DNA of 64,000 nt from Methanobrevibacter woesei (GTDB lineage Archaea > Methanobacteriota > Methanobacteria > Methanobacteriales > Methanobacteriaceae), in NCBI RefSeq assembly GCF_003111605.1, contig NZ_MZGU01000002.1:1-64000 (forward strand), given 5' to 3'. Below the pieces are notes generated by a model that was not told the DNA's origin, ran no database searches, and saw only the letters and a list, made by a program, of their open reading frames with translations. Both the position numbers and the translations under genes were made by a program. Of this stretch, positions 11,101 through 18,833 are shown one piece after another (position 1 is the first letter of the stretch; the number at the start of each line of letters is the position of its first letter).

Positions 11101-11332
11101 AACTTATATATTAGCTCTTAAAAATGATGCTAAATACAAAGACATTAAAGTTGATGAAGCTAAAATCTACACAATGAAAGATTCTAACTTAATTGATATT
11201 GAAATAAATGATACAGATAGCTATAATTTAAACATAGATAAAGCAGCTAGTAAAATAGAAAACAATAACTTTAAACCTCATGAAAGTGCTGCCTGTGACT
11301 ATTGTAAGTTTAAATTTTTCTGTAATAAATAA
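8198..11332 (+). CDS. UvrD/PcrA-type helicase with C-terminal Cas4/AddB-like Fe-S nuclease domain
   Basis: This 1044-residue protein is an SF1A DNA helicase fused to a RecB-family nuclease. Walker A GPGSGKT is at 26-32, the TFTKKAAHELKER motif at 56-68, DEFQDTDPIQ at 257-266, STIHKSKGLEFPVV near 685 and YVAITRAEDIVILS near 755. The end holds a PD-(D/E)xK domain: HEIFNIINKEL, then GAIDLLYE and ILDYKNS. A four-cysteine set (Cys824, Cys1033, Cys1036, Cys1042) is placed as in Cas4 and AddB, where it holds an iron-sulfur cluster. It could process DNA ends in recombination, like a single-chain AddAB. It could equally be part of the defence block beside it. Codon use looks ordinary for the genome, unlike the RT next door. 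Confidence 0.88.
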   Translation: MSIELNPEQKEAVTYLGPKPLLIEAGPGSGKTRVLIERIKFLLNHGIEPSSMLIITFTKKAAHELKERLNNDNIAQSVINEMQISTIHSFCLKLLADSNINIFNIYDEKELIMFLSQHKKELGFTGEFYIPNSQLKDVVKKYDEYSLFDVDVNGLCDYIHENHPYSKEYADFVKREFRQKGKFPRKALKYDKKVKKGERNLEDDWYDAKYFKIAESYPKFLKLLKKNNLSTYDLLQKEALNYLIKNPKTQYTNILIDEFQDTDPIQIQIFEILLGEILKNKGSFTVVGDADQKIYGFRGATGDYFEYLHSRYSCKNLALNYNYRSTDDIISISNNFIKHQRSKTSQKMLKGFREINKDSFYMITSSDKRSIKVSESENIGHLIKYLVDVKGLKYSDIAVLYRSLKNDSEHLVNYLKKNNIPFQMSGLADLELKDEIQIILTLFYYIVDFTSKVPLRNSWSGKWLSLETLAESELINLSERTSDILIKKQEEYEEDAFNLFKDMYLEEFGEKTRIRSFNGIFTNPQVPDEFIEKLFDNIEKPTLELSQLENWGITDEDDLKFFEKFNLIRNQVTALPDIRQINDEEYLNEVMEVFKEQFNMESIPTILDIFYEILELCGFLENFQENVFKNIGRFSEILYEYETVVSKYDFVGLFWYLSSNLRDYESSVSKDKGVFLSTIHKSKGLEFPVVIVASIRDGALPKEFTNPLENRFKNGSAIYYTPSEYLKHKNLTLDEEEAEHQREEERILYVAITRAEDIVILSLNEIENQLPEIGQNLVENNDECLKELTLDNLDELPQIESSDVDNSGEKLDLSYTGLNDYQMCPLKYNLIYNYGFKQSDSEDISYGLIMHEIFNIINKELKDYGKMPNESEIRKIAEKSYHKEQNIIHNSEELNSIVTAVNEYYEKIGSKIKVLESEYDFNIRKDSYNLKGAIDLLYETSEGKIGILDYKNSEDGESKKWKYEKQLSTYILALKNDAKYKDIKVDEAKIYTMKDSNLIDIEINDTDSYNLNIDKAASKIENNNFKPHESAACDYCKFKFFCNK

Positions 11333-11344
11333 AAAGATAATATT

Positions 11345-11371
11345 ACTTTTTATTTATTTTTTTTAAAAAAA
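11345..11371. terminator. Bidirectional T-rich/A-rich terminator between convergent genes
   Basis: The gap between the helicase stop and the leftward vapC stop holds a long T run followed at once by an A run. It can therefore give a U-rich 3' end to transcripts from both sides. Confidence 0.45.
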
Positions 11372-11392
11372 GTTATAAAATATTCTAAAATC

Positions 11393-11797
11393 TCAATAAA
11401 TCCAATTAATATTTTTAATTCTTTTAAATTCTTTATCAAAACTAACTAAATTTTCAATACCATATTCTTGCATTAATATAATAATACTAGAATCTGTAAA
11501 AGATAATTTTGTATTAGTTAATCTATAAACATCTAAAACTTTATCATTGAAATTGTTAATTTCATATTCATTTAAAATATTAAAATTATCATTTACAAGT
11601 TCATAAGCTTCAATAGCTGCTGTTAATCCCAATTTATTTCCTATCACAGTGATAATCTCATTTATAATCAAATTTGAAATATAACATTCATTATTTAACA
11701 AATCTTCATTTATAATCAATTTTTTTGCTTTTTCATGATTAGAATCTGTCTTAATAATCGATGAAACAATAAATGAAGTGTCTAAAAATACTTTCAT
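11393..11797 (-). CDS. vapC: PIN-domain toxin, VapC-like
   Basis: The 134-residue protein has the single PIN-domain fold of VapC ribonuclease toxins. The acidic metal-binding residues are in the expected places: Asp6 (FLDTSFI), Glu47 (INEIIT), Asp102 (FTDSSII) and Asp121 (SFDKEF). VapC toxins usually cut a specific tRNA or rRNA site. It overlaps its upstream partner by 4 bases, so the two are translationally coupled, as is usual for antitoxin-toxin pairs. All four acidic residues are intact, so I expect an active nuclease. The RNA target cannot be read from sequence. Confidence 0.9.
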   Translation of the reverse strand: MKVFLDTSFIVSSIIKTDSNHEKAKKLIINEDLLNNECYISNLIINEIITVIGNKLGLTAAIEAYELVNDNFNILNEYEINNFNDKVLDVYRLTNTKLSFTDSSIIILMQEYGIENLVSFDKEFKRIKNINWIY

Positions 11798-12018
11798 TTA
11801 TAAAGCTCCTTTTTTAACTCTACACTATTTGTTGGTTCATCTAATGAATATTTACCTAACATCTCTTTGAATGTTCTTTTTTTCCTGAATTTTACTTCAT
11901 AGGTATTGTCTTCTTTTTCTATCCATTCCACGATAGTATTATTATCAATAGATTCTTTTTTTCTAAGATGTGCAGGAATTGTAGTTTGATTATTGTATAC
12001 CTTTGTTTCAATACCCAT
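11794..12018 (-). CDS. AbrB/SpoVT-type antitoxin of the VapC pair
   Basis: This 74-residue protein starts MGIETKVYNNQTTIPAHLRK, the swapped-hairpin AbrB DNA-binding pattern. It ends in a charged helix that in such antitoxins covers the PIN active site. I start at the ATG 4 bases after GGTGAT; the frame opens 9 codons earlier without a ribosome-binding site. It precedes vapC with a 4-base overlap. By family rule it should repress its own operon together with the toxin. Confidence 0.85.
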   Translation of the reverse strand: MGIETKVYNNQTTIPAHLRKKESIDNNTIVEWIEKEDNTYEVKFRKKRTFKEMLGKYSLDEPTNSVELKKELYK

Positions 12019-12181
12019 TTTATCACCTATTAAATTGTATATCAAAAGGCATAAATAAATTTACCTATTAATTGAAATCAATACGGTTATTTAAACTAAT
12101 TTTCATCAATTCCTATAAATTTTAATCATGACATTTAATAATATCAAAAAACATACTTTAATAATATAAAGAAGTGATTAA

Positions 12182-12592
12182 ATGAGTAACAAATCATTAA
12201 TAACAATACTTATTATACTAATTGCCTGTTGTATTGTTGTTGGATTATTCTGCGTATTTTCTGCAAATACTGCAGAAGACAATAATATGACCCTTAACAA
12301 TACAACTAATTTAACAAACAGTACAAATGCGACTGTTGTAGAGGAATCATCACAAAGCTATGAATCATCATCCCAATATCAAGATCCCCATCCTGACTGG
12401 GTTTGTGAAGGTGACACATGGTATAGTGTTGAGTTAAGTGAAGGACATTATGGATTATATGATAAAGAAAGCGGAAGATTAATTGGAACTGGAGATATGC
12501 CAGATAGACATGGATACCATAGCCCGGAATATCTCGAAGATCAAAGCTCTACTGTAAAATACAGAAGTGATGGTGAATATTACTCTGATTAA
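12182..12592 (+). CDS. Small membrane-anchored surface protein with Asn/Thr-rich stalk (family A)
   Basis: Function unknown. The 136 residues comprise one N-terminal membrane helix (about 7-29), an Asn/Thr/Ser-rich stalk (35-65) with many N-x-S/T sequons, and a small outer domain. That domain (WYSVELSEGHYGLYD, then GRLIGTGDMPDRHGY) resembles the C-terminus of the protein at 27482-27850 (GYYRQVEYSDGNFRQYD, GELIGSSYPSD). Archaeal N-glycosylation uses such sequons, so the stalk may be glycosylated; this is inference. GTGAT lies 4 bases before the ATG. Confidence 0.75.
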   Translation: MSNKSLITILIILIACCIVVGLFCVFSANTAEDNNMTLNNTTNLTNSTNATVVEESSQSYESSSQYQDPHPDWVCEGDTWYSVELSEGHYGLYDKESGRLIGTGDMPDRHGYHSPEYLEDQSSTVKYRSDGEYYSD

Positions 12593-12663
12593 TAGAGAAA
12601 AAACACCAACAAGAAATAGTTTAATAATCAATAGCTAAATACTATTTAATAGGAGTTTATATT

Positions 12664-12981
12664 ATGGTTTCAATTTATAAAGTTTCAAAAGAAGATGTTA
12701 ATGCTATTTTTGCAGTTGACTTTGCAGCTAACCCTGTTTTGTATTTCTTTGAAAATAGTGAATGGGTTAAAGATGACGATAACATCACTAACGACTCAAT
12801 AGCTGAAATTTATGGTGGCGATGTTACTTTAGATGATTTGAAAGCTCTTGAGTTAGGTGAAGGTTCCAAGATTCCTGATGGAGATATAACTTGTTTAACT
12901 AAAATGGAAGAACTTTCAGAAGATGTTGAAGAGTTCTTAAACACCTATGCTGAAATTATTAAGATTCAGGAAGATTTTTAA
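12664..12981 (+). CDS. Hypothetical acidic protein, 105 residues
   Basis: Not recognised. The protein is strongly acidic, has no membrane segment, no cysteine pair and no signal peptide, and looks like a small soluble alpha/beta protein ending in an amphipathic helix (EELSEDVEEFLNTYAEII). AGGAG lies 9 bases before the ATG. It follows the surface protein by about 70 bases and converges on the gene at 13020, with a hairpin terminator between them. Real coding is supported by the good ribosome-binding site and the balanced composition. Confidence 0.65.
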   Translation: MVSIYKVSKEDVNAIFAVDFAANPVLYFFENSEWVKDDDNITNDSIAEIYGGDVTLDDLKALELGEGSKIPDGDITCLTKMEELSEDVEEFLNTYAEIIKIQEDF

Positions 12982-12995
12982 AAATAAAAAAATAG

Positions 12996-13023
12996 CTAGT
13001 TTAAAGATTTCCTTTAAAACTAG
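12996..13023. terminator. Hairpin terminator shared by two convergent genes
   Basis: CTAGTTT/AAACTAG, extended inward by AAAG/CTTT with one bulged base, forms a stem of 11 pairs around a short loop. It sits between two convergent stops and overlaps the stop codon of the leftward gene. T-rich sequence follows on either side. Confidence 0.6.
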
Positions 13024-13436
13024 TAATTTTCTTCCATATATTCATCGCTTATTCCATTATATCTGTCGGGATAAGCTTCTTCTAATTTTTGATTTGCATA
13101 TTGTGCACCCTCTTCAGTTTGGAAATAAGGGTTTGTTGCACAGCTATGACAAACTTTACCTTGTGTATATTCATCATTAGCTTCAGCTTCTGTTAATGGA
13201 GCTCCACAAACAGCACAATATCCAAATTCTCCATTAGGGCCTTGATTTGAATTTGTACTCTTTTCTTCTGTAACTTTTTCAACTGCAACTGTTGTATTAT
13301 TTGTAATATTGGTTGTATTGTTTGTAGCGTTTATTATCTTAGTTTCACTAGAATCTGATAAATAACCGGCTAAGATAAATCCAACACATACTATAACAAT
13401 TACAGCAATAATTATACCTAATAATTTGTTATTCAT
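13020..13436 (-). CDS. Membrane-anchored protein with two CxxC pairs (zinc ribbon) and sequon-rich stalk
   Basis: Function unknown. The 138-residue protein has an N-terminal membrane helix (6-26), an Asn/Thr-rich stalk with repeated N-x-T sequons (about 33-60), and an outer part with paired cysteines in CAVCGAPL and CHSCATN, a likely zinc ribbon. The last residues are acidic and tyrosine-rich. It follows xseB by 8 bases in the same direction, so it is probably co-transcribed with the exonuclease VII genes, although no functional link is evident. GTGAG lies just before the ATG. Its N-terminal layout matches the proteins at 12182 and 27482. Confidence 0.75.
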   Translation of the reverse strand: MNNKLLGIIIAVIVIVCVGFILAGYLSDSSETKIINATNNTTNITNNTTVAVEKVTEEKSTNSNQGPNGEFGYCAVCGAPLTEAEANDEYTQGKVCHSCATNPYFQTEEGAQYANQKLEEAYPDRYNGISDEYMEENY

Positions 13437-13444
13437 TATCTCAC

Positions 13445-13651
13445 TTAACCGTTAAATTCTTCTAAAGCTCCATCTTCACTTATTTTTTGAATTAATTCTT
13501 TAGTATCGTTTAATTCATCCCCACATTCTTTAAGAAGTTTATTTGCCTGAGTGTATAATTCAACAGCTTCTTTTAGTGGTACATTTTCTGATTCCAATTG
13601 TTTAACAAGACTTTCAAGTTCATCTAATTTTTCTTCAAAGCTTTTATCCAT
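13445..13651 (-). CDS. xseB: Exonuclease VII small subunit
   Basis: At 68 residues it matches XseB in length and pattern: SFEEKLDELESLVKQLESEN, then PLKEAVELYTQANKLLKEC. This forms the two-helix hairpin that binds the long helices of XseA. Exonuclease VII degrades single-stranded DNA from both ends without a nucleotide cofactor. It lies 13 bases after xseA, in the order usual for the pair. Exonuclease VII is chiefly bacterial, so its presence points to an old transfer into this lineage. Confidence 0.92.
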   Translation of the reverse strand: MDKSFEEKLDELESLVKQLESENVPLKEAVELYTQANKLLKECGDELNDTKELIQKISEDGALEEFNG

Positions 13652-13664
13652 AATTACACCTTAT

Positions 13665-15251
13665 TTATTTCAATATAAGTAAAATCATCAATATTATTAC
13701 AATTACTAAAAATATAAGAATAATTATACTTTTAATTTTAGATTTTCTCATCACTTCAGGATCTTTTACAACATATCCTTTTTCAACTAATTTTTCAGGA
13801 TTTAAAACAGCTAACTTTTCTTCAAGAATAGCTAATTTATTTTCATAGTTTTCTATTGTTCTGTTAATATTATTTTGTAAACTTTTATTTATTTCATTAA
13901 CCTGCTCATATTTTCCATCCAATAGCTGACAGGAATTGGTGAGAACATGATTATTTTTAAAAATCATCAGATTATTTACTGATGAACTTAATTTATTATC
14001 CATTATATTATCAAGATTATTTCTAACTAAATCCAGATTATTCCTTTTAATTTCAAAAGATTCCATTAAATTTACTGATTTTAAAGATTTATTCTGTAAA
14101 TTAAGTTTGTTTTCACAGCTAACTAATAGATTTTTAATGTTTTTAGACAAGTTATCCTTAAATAAAGACAGTTTAGTAACTTTTTTATCTAAAATATAAT
14201 CTGGATTATTAAGTAAATATGAACTTCTAAATCCATCTAAGAGCATCTGATTGGAGGTAATTAGCTGATTTATTGATTTATCAGCATTTGACTTTAATAA
14301 ATTTAGAGTTTCATGCTTGCTTTTATATTTCAATAAAGGATTTTTCAGATAGTTATTATTCCTGGAATTATTATATCTGTGAGTTAGATTATCTAATTTG
14401 GAATTCATCAAATCATTTAATCTTATCTCAAAGTTTCTTAATTTTTCATGTATCTCCATTTTATTTGGAACTGCAATTTCAGCAGCTTTTGTTGGTGTAG
14501 CTGCAACTTTATCTGAAGCCAAATCTGATAAAGTTTTATCAGTTGAATGTCCAATAGCTGTAATGATTGGTTTTTTAGAATTAGCTACTGCTCTTACAAC
14601 TTCTTCTTTATTGAAATCCCATAAATCCTGTGCACTTCCACCACCACGACCTAAAATTATCAAATCAACATCAGATTCATTAGCTAGTGCAAGATTTTGA
14701 GTTATACTAACAGTTGAGTTTGCACCCTGTACAGTTGTATTCCAAATTAAAATCTCTGCAGGCCATCTTTTTTCAATATTACCTACAATATCTTTAATAG
14801 CTTTACCGCTGGCTGATGTTAATACACCAATCTTTTTAGGAAATTTGGGAAGTGGTTTTTTTAAATCAAACAAACCTTCTTTTAGTAATTTCTCTTTAAG
14901 TTCCTCATAGGCAACATATAGTTCCCCCAAACCTGCCTCTTCCATATTCTTAACAGTTATCTGTAGATTTCCACGAGGCTTATAAAATGAAACATCACCT
15001 TCGATTATAACATCCATTCCATTTTCAGGCTTGAATTTAAGATTTCTTCTGGCATGTTTAAACATTACACAGGAAATTTCTGATCTTTTATCCTTTAGTG
15101 AAAAATAGAGGTGTCCTGAAGCATAACGTCTGTTTAAATTAGTTATTTCACCCTGAATTTTGACATGTCTAAATTCATCATGAGAGGTGATTTTTCTATT
15201 GATTAAATTATTTAAAAGACTGATTGAGTAAATTTTTTCCTCTTCTTGCAT
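13665..15251 (-). CDS. xseA: Exonuclease VII large subunit with an unusual C-terminal membrane helix
   Basis: This is the catalytic subunit of exonuclease VII. The N-terminal OB fold runs over about 1-105 (VKIQGEITNLNRRYASGHLY). The catalytic region holds GVLTSASGKAIKDI, LIILGRGGGSAQDLWDFN and AIGHSTDKTLSDLASDKVAA. A long coiled-coil section follows (about 260-480). The family normally ends in a small domain after the RGYxV motif. Here the protein stops soon after EKGYVV and ends with about 25 hydrophobic residues (IIILIFLVIVIILMILLIL), a clear transmembrane helix. All catalytic motifs are intact, so this may be an exonuclease VII tethered to the membrane. xseB follows directly. Confidence 0.93.
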   Translation of the reverse strand: MQEEEKIYSISLLNNLINRKITSHDEFRHVKIQGEITNLNRRYASGHLYFSLKDKRSEISCVMFKHARRNLKFKPENGMDVIIEGDVSFYKPRGNLQITVKNMEEAGLGELYVAYEELKEKLLKEGLFDLKKPLPKFPKKIGVLTSASGKAIKDIVGNIEKRWPAEILIWNTTVQGANSTVSITQNLALANESDVDLIILGRGGGSAQDLWDFNKEEVVRAVANSKKPIITAIGHSTDKTLSDLASDKVAATPTKAAEIAVPNKMEIHEKLRNFEIRLNDLMNSKLDNLTHRYNNSRNNNYLKNPLLKYKSKHETLNLLKSNADKSINQLITSNQMLLDGFRSSYLLNNPDYILDKKVTKLSLFKDNLSKNIKNLLVSCENKLNLQNKSLKSVNLMESFEIKRNNLDLVRNNLDNIMDNKLSSSVNNLMIFKNNHVLTNSCQLLDGKYEQVNEINKSLQNNINRTIENYENKLAILEEKLAVLNPEKLVEKGYVVKDPEVMRKSKIKSIIILIFLVIVIILMILLILK

Positions 15252-15474
15252 TAAAACACCTGGTTAAATATTAAATTTAACTAGATTAATCTTTTATAAT
15301 TAATGTAATTTAATTATTGTTATTTAATTATGTTAATTAAGTGTGTAGAAAAATAACTCTTTACAAAAGTGTTCTATAATTAAGAAGATAATTAAATGTT
15401 ATTAAAATAGAAGTTAAATGCATTAATTTTATTATTAACATACCATAAAGTATAAATTAGAATTCTATAGGGGA

Positions 15475-18400
15475 ATGTATACTATTAAAATAGACTATCA
15501 TAAGCCATTTAAAGATGGAATATCAGGAAAGGTAATCGAGCTTAGAGACCATCAAATAAAAGCAATAAAAGCTGTTTTCAGTAAAATAAAATCCAGACAG
15601 AACGGATATATTTGTATTGCCAAAGGATGTGGAAATTCTACAACATCCTTTAGATTAGCTCAACTGTTAGAGAATAAACACCATAAAGTTGTTTATTTAA
15701 CAAGCCCTGACATTTTAAGAAAGTTACCATCAGCAATTAGTTTTAGAAAGGGAAGTTCATTAATAAAAAATTTTAATAATAAAAACTTAATCTGTACAAC
15801 AAACGGAATTCTTTTTAATGCACTTAAAAAAAGTCGTAAGAAGTTTAACAGGGAAAAATGTATTTTTATTTATGATGAGTGTAGATGGGCTTGCACCAAT
15901 AATAAGCATGAACTTTTTAAAAGTTTATTTAATAATTCATTATTTTATGGATTTACTAACTCCCCAATTTACATGAATACTTCAATTTATGATAAAACAT
16001 CTAAAAAGATTTTTTCAAATGAATTATATTCTTATAACCTAAAAGATGCATTAAATGATGGATATCAAACTCCATTTAAAATCAAATACTTTAATGTCCC
16101 TACAGATTCTAAAAAAAGAGTTTCAATAGTTTCAAATTACATTATACGTAAAGAAACAGATTTTAAGGGTATTCTAATTACAAGCCTAAACCAAATACAT
16201 CATTACTATAACTATTTTAAAGAGAACTCTAATTTAAAGATAGCTACTTTTTATTCAGCTAAATCGGATTCTTCAAAAAAGAAGTTTAAAGAATACTTAG
16301 AGGATTACAATAAGACATTTAAAACATCCTTTAATTTAAATGAGAACCAGAAAATTCGAGATCACATATTCAATAATCAAAATATTAATCTGTTAATTAT
16401 TTCCTATGCAGATTATATAAAGGAAATTGATTTAACTAATGTTAATGCCATATACTTTGATAAAATATATGAAAATATTTTAAATACTATTTTAGATATT
16501 AATAATAGGTGCAATAACCTAATAACAGCACATCTTTTTAGAAATGTGAAATCAGAAATTGATAATAATCTTAAACTACTCAATGAAAATCATCCATCAG
16601 AAAAACCACGATTGAAGAAATATTCCAACTATATTAAGGAATTTAATAAAAATATTACAACAATCCAAAACAAATTGCCATCTCCATTTGATTTTTACAA
16701 CTTAAAAGAAAAAGATAAGGAAACCATTTCCAATTTAATTGATATATCTGAATATAACTTAAAAAATGCAAAAACTTTCTTGAAATTTTCAGAAAAGAAA
16801 TTAAGGATAGGAATAGATCTTTTTAATAAATATTCAGAAGCTAATTATAACTATAAACAAGAATCAATAGAAAAAGACAATAATTTAAAATTTAAACTAG
16901 TTAAAACAGACCTTATTAATGAAGAATATATTCAAAATCTTCTTGAAGGCAAAATAGAAGAAATTCCAGTAGCAGATGAATATCAAATAACAGAAGAAGA
17001 CTTTGAAGATGATAGCTGGAAAAGTGATGCATTAAAAGTATACCAATACTGGAAAAATAAAGATTCCTTTGAAAATGAGAGTGCATCTATTGAATCAGTA
17101 CAAAATTCAATTGCTGATTCTTATGATAAAAACCAGAAAAAATCAACCAAATCAAGTAGTGAAAAGTATGCTTTTAGTAAATGGAAATACAGCAACTGGA
17201 TCAAAGTATATGAGGAAGTGAAAGAAACATTCCCATTTGATAAGCCTAGAAGTGGCCAACTAGAAACAATATCTGAAATCCAACATGCAATCAATAAAGG
17301 TTATAAATATATTATACTAGAAGCTGGAACTGGAACTGGAAAATCAGTAATTGCAGCAACATTAGCTATGCTGCAAGGAAATTCATATATTTTAACAAGC
17401 ACTAAACAGCTTCAAAAGCAATATTTAAAAGATTTTGAAGGGCATGGATTTAAAGAGGTTAAAGGCCGTCAGAACTTTGACTGTAAAGTCATCAAGAGTA
17501 CTTGCAAAGAAGGAAAATGTCAAATTGATGATTATAACTGCCCATATGGAATAACAAAAAGAAAATCTGATGGAACAAAACAAGCTTATAAATACTTATA
17601 TTGGAAAAGCAGTACACATTGTAATTATTATCAGCAAAAAATTGATGGCTTAAACTGTCCTCACATAATAACTAACTATGCTTATGCTTTAGTTGAGCTT
17701 AATAATGTGAATGACTTTTTAAAAAGGGATTTGTTAGTTTTAGATGAAGCTCATAATGTTGAAGATATCCTAATGGATTTTTTAACTTTAGAGTTTGAAA
17801 GAGAAGAGCTTAAAGAAAACCTTCAAATAAATCTATCAAAAAAAGTTATTGATACTTTAAAGAAAAAAGGACAAAACCATTGGATAAAATTCGCTGAGAG
17901 AATACTTAGCAAATATAATGAGGAATATGAATCCCTATCAAAACTTGTTAAAAATAGTAAAAAAGATTTATCCGCTATACAAAGCAAAATTTTTACTTTG
18001 AAAGACAATATTAAAGAAATTGAATTTTTTATCACCCAAATTAATAGATATCCTAATGAATGGGTTATGAACTATGATAACAGAAATCTAAAACTTTCAT
18101 TTAAACCTATTAAAGTAGATAAATATGCAAAGGACTTTTTATTTAGATATGGTAATGTATGCTTATTTATGAGTGCAACCATCCTTGATCCAAAACAGTT
18201 TTCTAAGTGGCTAGGTATTAAAGAACATGAAATCTATACAGTCAGAAGAAAAAGTCCATTTAATATAAAAAGACATCCGATTTATACAAAAAATAGCGTA
18301 GATATGAATTATAGGAAATTAAGAGAAAATGCACCCTCTACAATCCCAATGATTAAAGAAATTTTAGATAAACATTCCAAAGATAAAGGCCTGATTCATT

Positions 18401-18825
18401 CAATTAGTTATAATTGTGGAAAATATATTAAAAATCATGTTATCAATAACAGATTAATTATACATGATAGTAAGAATAGAGAAAAAATAATTAAGGAATT
18501 TGAAGAAACTGCAAGTCCAAAAGTCTTAATAAGCCCCTCAATGAATGAAGGAGTTGACTTGCCATATGATAATTGCCGTTTCCAAATTATATATAAAATA
18601 CCATATCCTAATATCACAGATAAGCAGATAGAGAAACGAAAAGATATGGATATGAATTGGTACATCTATAAAACTGCAATTTATCTACTTCAAACATATG
18701 GAAGAGGAATGCGTGCTGAAGATGATTCATGTGTAACTTATATTGTTGATTCAAGATTAACAAACTTCATTTACAAAAATAGAAGGCTTATACCAGACTA
18801 TTTCATTGATGCAATTCAAAATTAA
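15475..18825 (+). CDS. XPD/DinG-type Fe-S helicase fused to a degenerate HsdR-like SF2 module
   Basis: This 1116-residue protein has two motor modules. The C-terminal half is a Rad3/XPD/DinG helicase: Walker A GTGTGKS at 618-624, DEAH at 757-760, and between them cysteines fitting the Fe-S cluster (Cys670 in NFDCKV, then STC, GKC, YNCPYG). It ends with QTYGRGMRAEDD as motif VI. The N-terminal ~400 residues follow the HsdR motor: YSYNLKDALNDGYQTPFKI lines up with YTYSLKDGIKDGFLAPYKV of the HsdR encoded at 2612-4894. Its Walker A is spoiled (KGCGNSTTS, no GKT) and DECH reads DECR (134-137). So one module looks active and one inactive. An AGGGG box lies unusually close to the ATG. Confidence 0.87.
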   Translation: MYTIKIDYHKPFKDGISGKVIELRDHQIKAIKAVFSKIKSRQNGYICIAKGCGNSTTSFRLAQLLENKHHKVVYLTSPDILRKLPSAISFRKGSSLIKNFNNKNLICTTNGILFNALKKSRKKFNREKCIFIYDECRWACTNNKHELFKSLFNNSLFYGFTNSPIYMNTSIYDKTSKKIFSNELYSYNLKDALNDGYQTPFKIKYFNVPTDSKKRVSIVSNYIIRKETDFKGILITSLNQIHHYYNYFKENSNLKIATFYSAKSDSSKKKFKEYLEDYNKTFKTSFNLNENQKIRDHIFNNQNINLLIISYADYIKEIDLTNVNAIYFDKIYENILNTILDINNRCNNLITAHLFRNVKSEIDNNLKLLNENHPSEKPRLKKYSNYIKEFNKNITTIQNKLPSPFDFYNLKEKDKETISNLIDISEYNLKNAKTFLKFSEKKLRIGIDLFNKYSEANYNYKQESIEKDNNLKFKLVKTDLINEEYIQNLLEGKIEEIPVADEYQITEEDFEDDSWKSDALKVYQYWKNKDSFENESASIESVQNSIADSYDKNQKKSTKSSSEKYAFSKWKYSNWIKVYEEVKETFPFDKPRSGQLETISEIQHAINKGYKYIILEAGTGTGKSVIAATLAMLQGNSYILTSTKQLQKQYLKDFEGHGFKEVKGRQNFDCKVIKSTCKEGKCQIDDYNCPYGITKRKSDGTKQAYKYLYWKSSTHCNYYQQKIDGLNCPHIITNYAYALVELNNVNDFLKRDLLVLDEAHNVEDILMDFLTLEFEREELKENLQINLSKKVIDTLKKKGQNHWIKFAERILSKYNEEYESLSKLVKNSKKDLSAIQSKIFTLKDNIKEIEFFITQINRYPNEWVMNYDNRNLKLSFKPIKVDKYAKDFLFRYGNVCLFMSATILDPKQFSKWLGIKEHEIYTVRRKSPFNIKRHPIYTKNSVDMNYRKLRENAPSTIPMIKEILDKHSKDKGLIHSISYNCGKYIKNHVINNRLIIHDSKNREKIIKEFEETASPKVLISPSMNEGVDLPYDNCRFQIIYKIPYPNITDKQIEKRKDMDMNWYIYKTAIYLLQTYGRGMRAEDDSCVTYIVDSRLTNFIYKNRRLIPDYFIDAIQN

Positions 18826-18833
18826 TAGCTAAA

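Noticed and set aside
14398-14700. Plus-strand ORF of 100 codons within xseA
   Set aside because: It lies opposite conserved XseA catalytic motifs and has no sign of its own translation.
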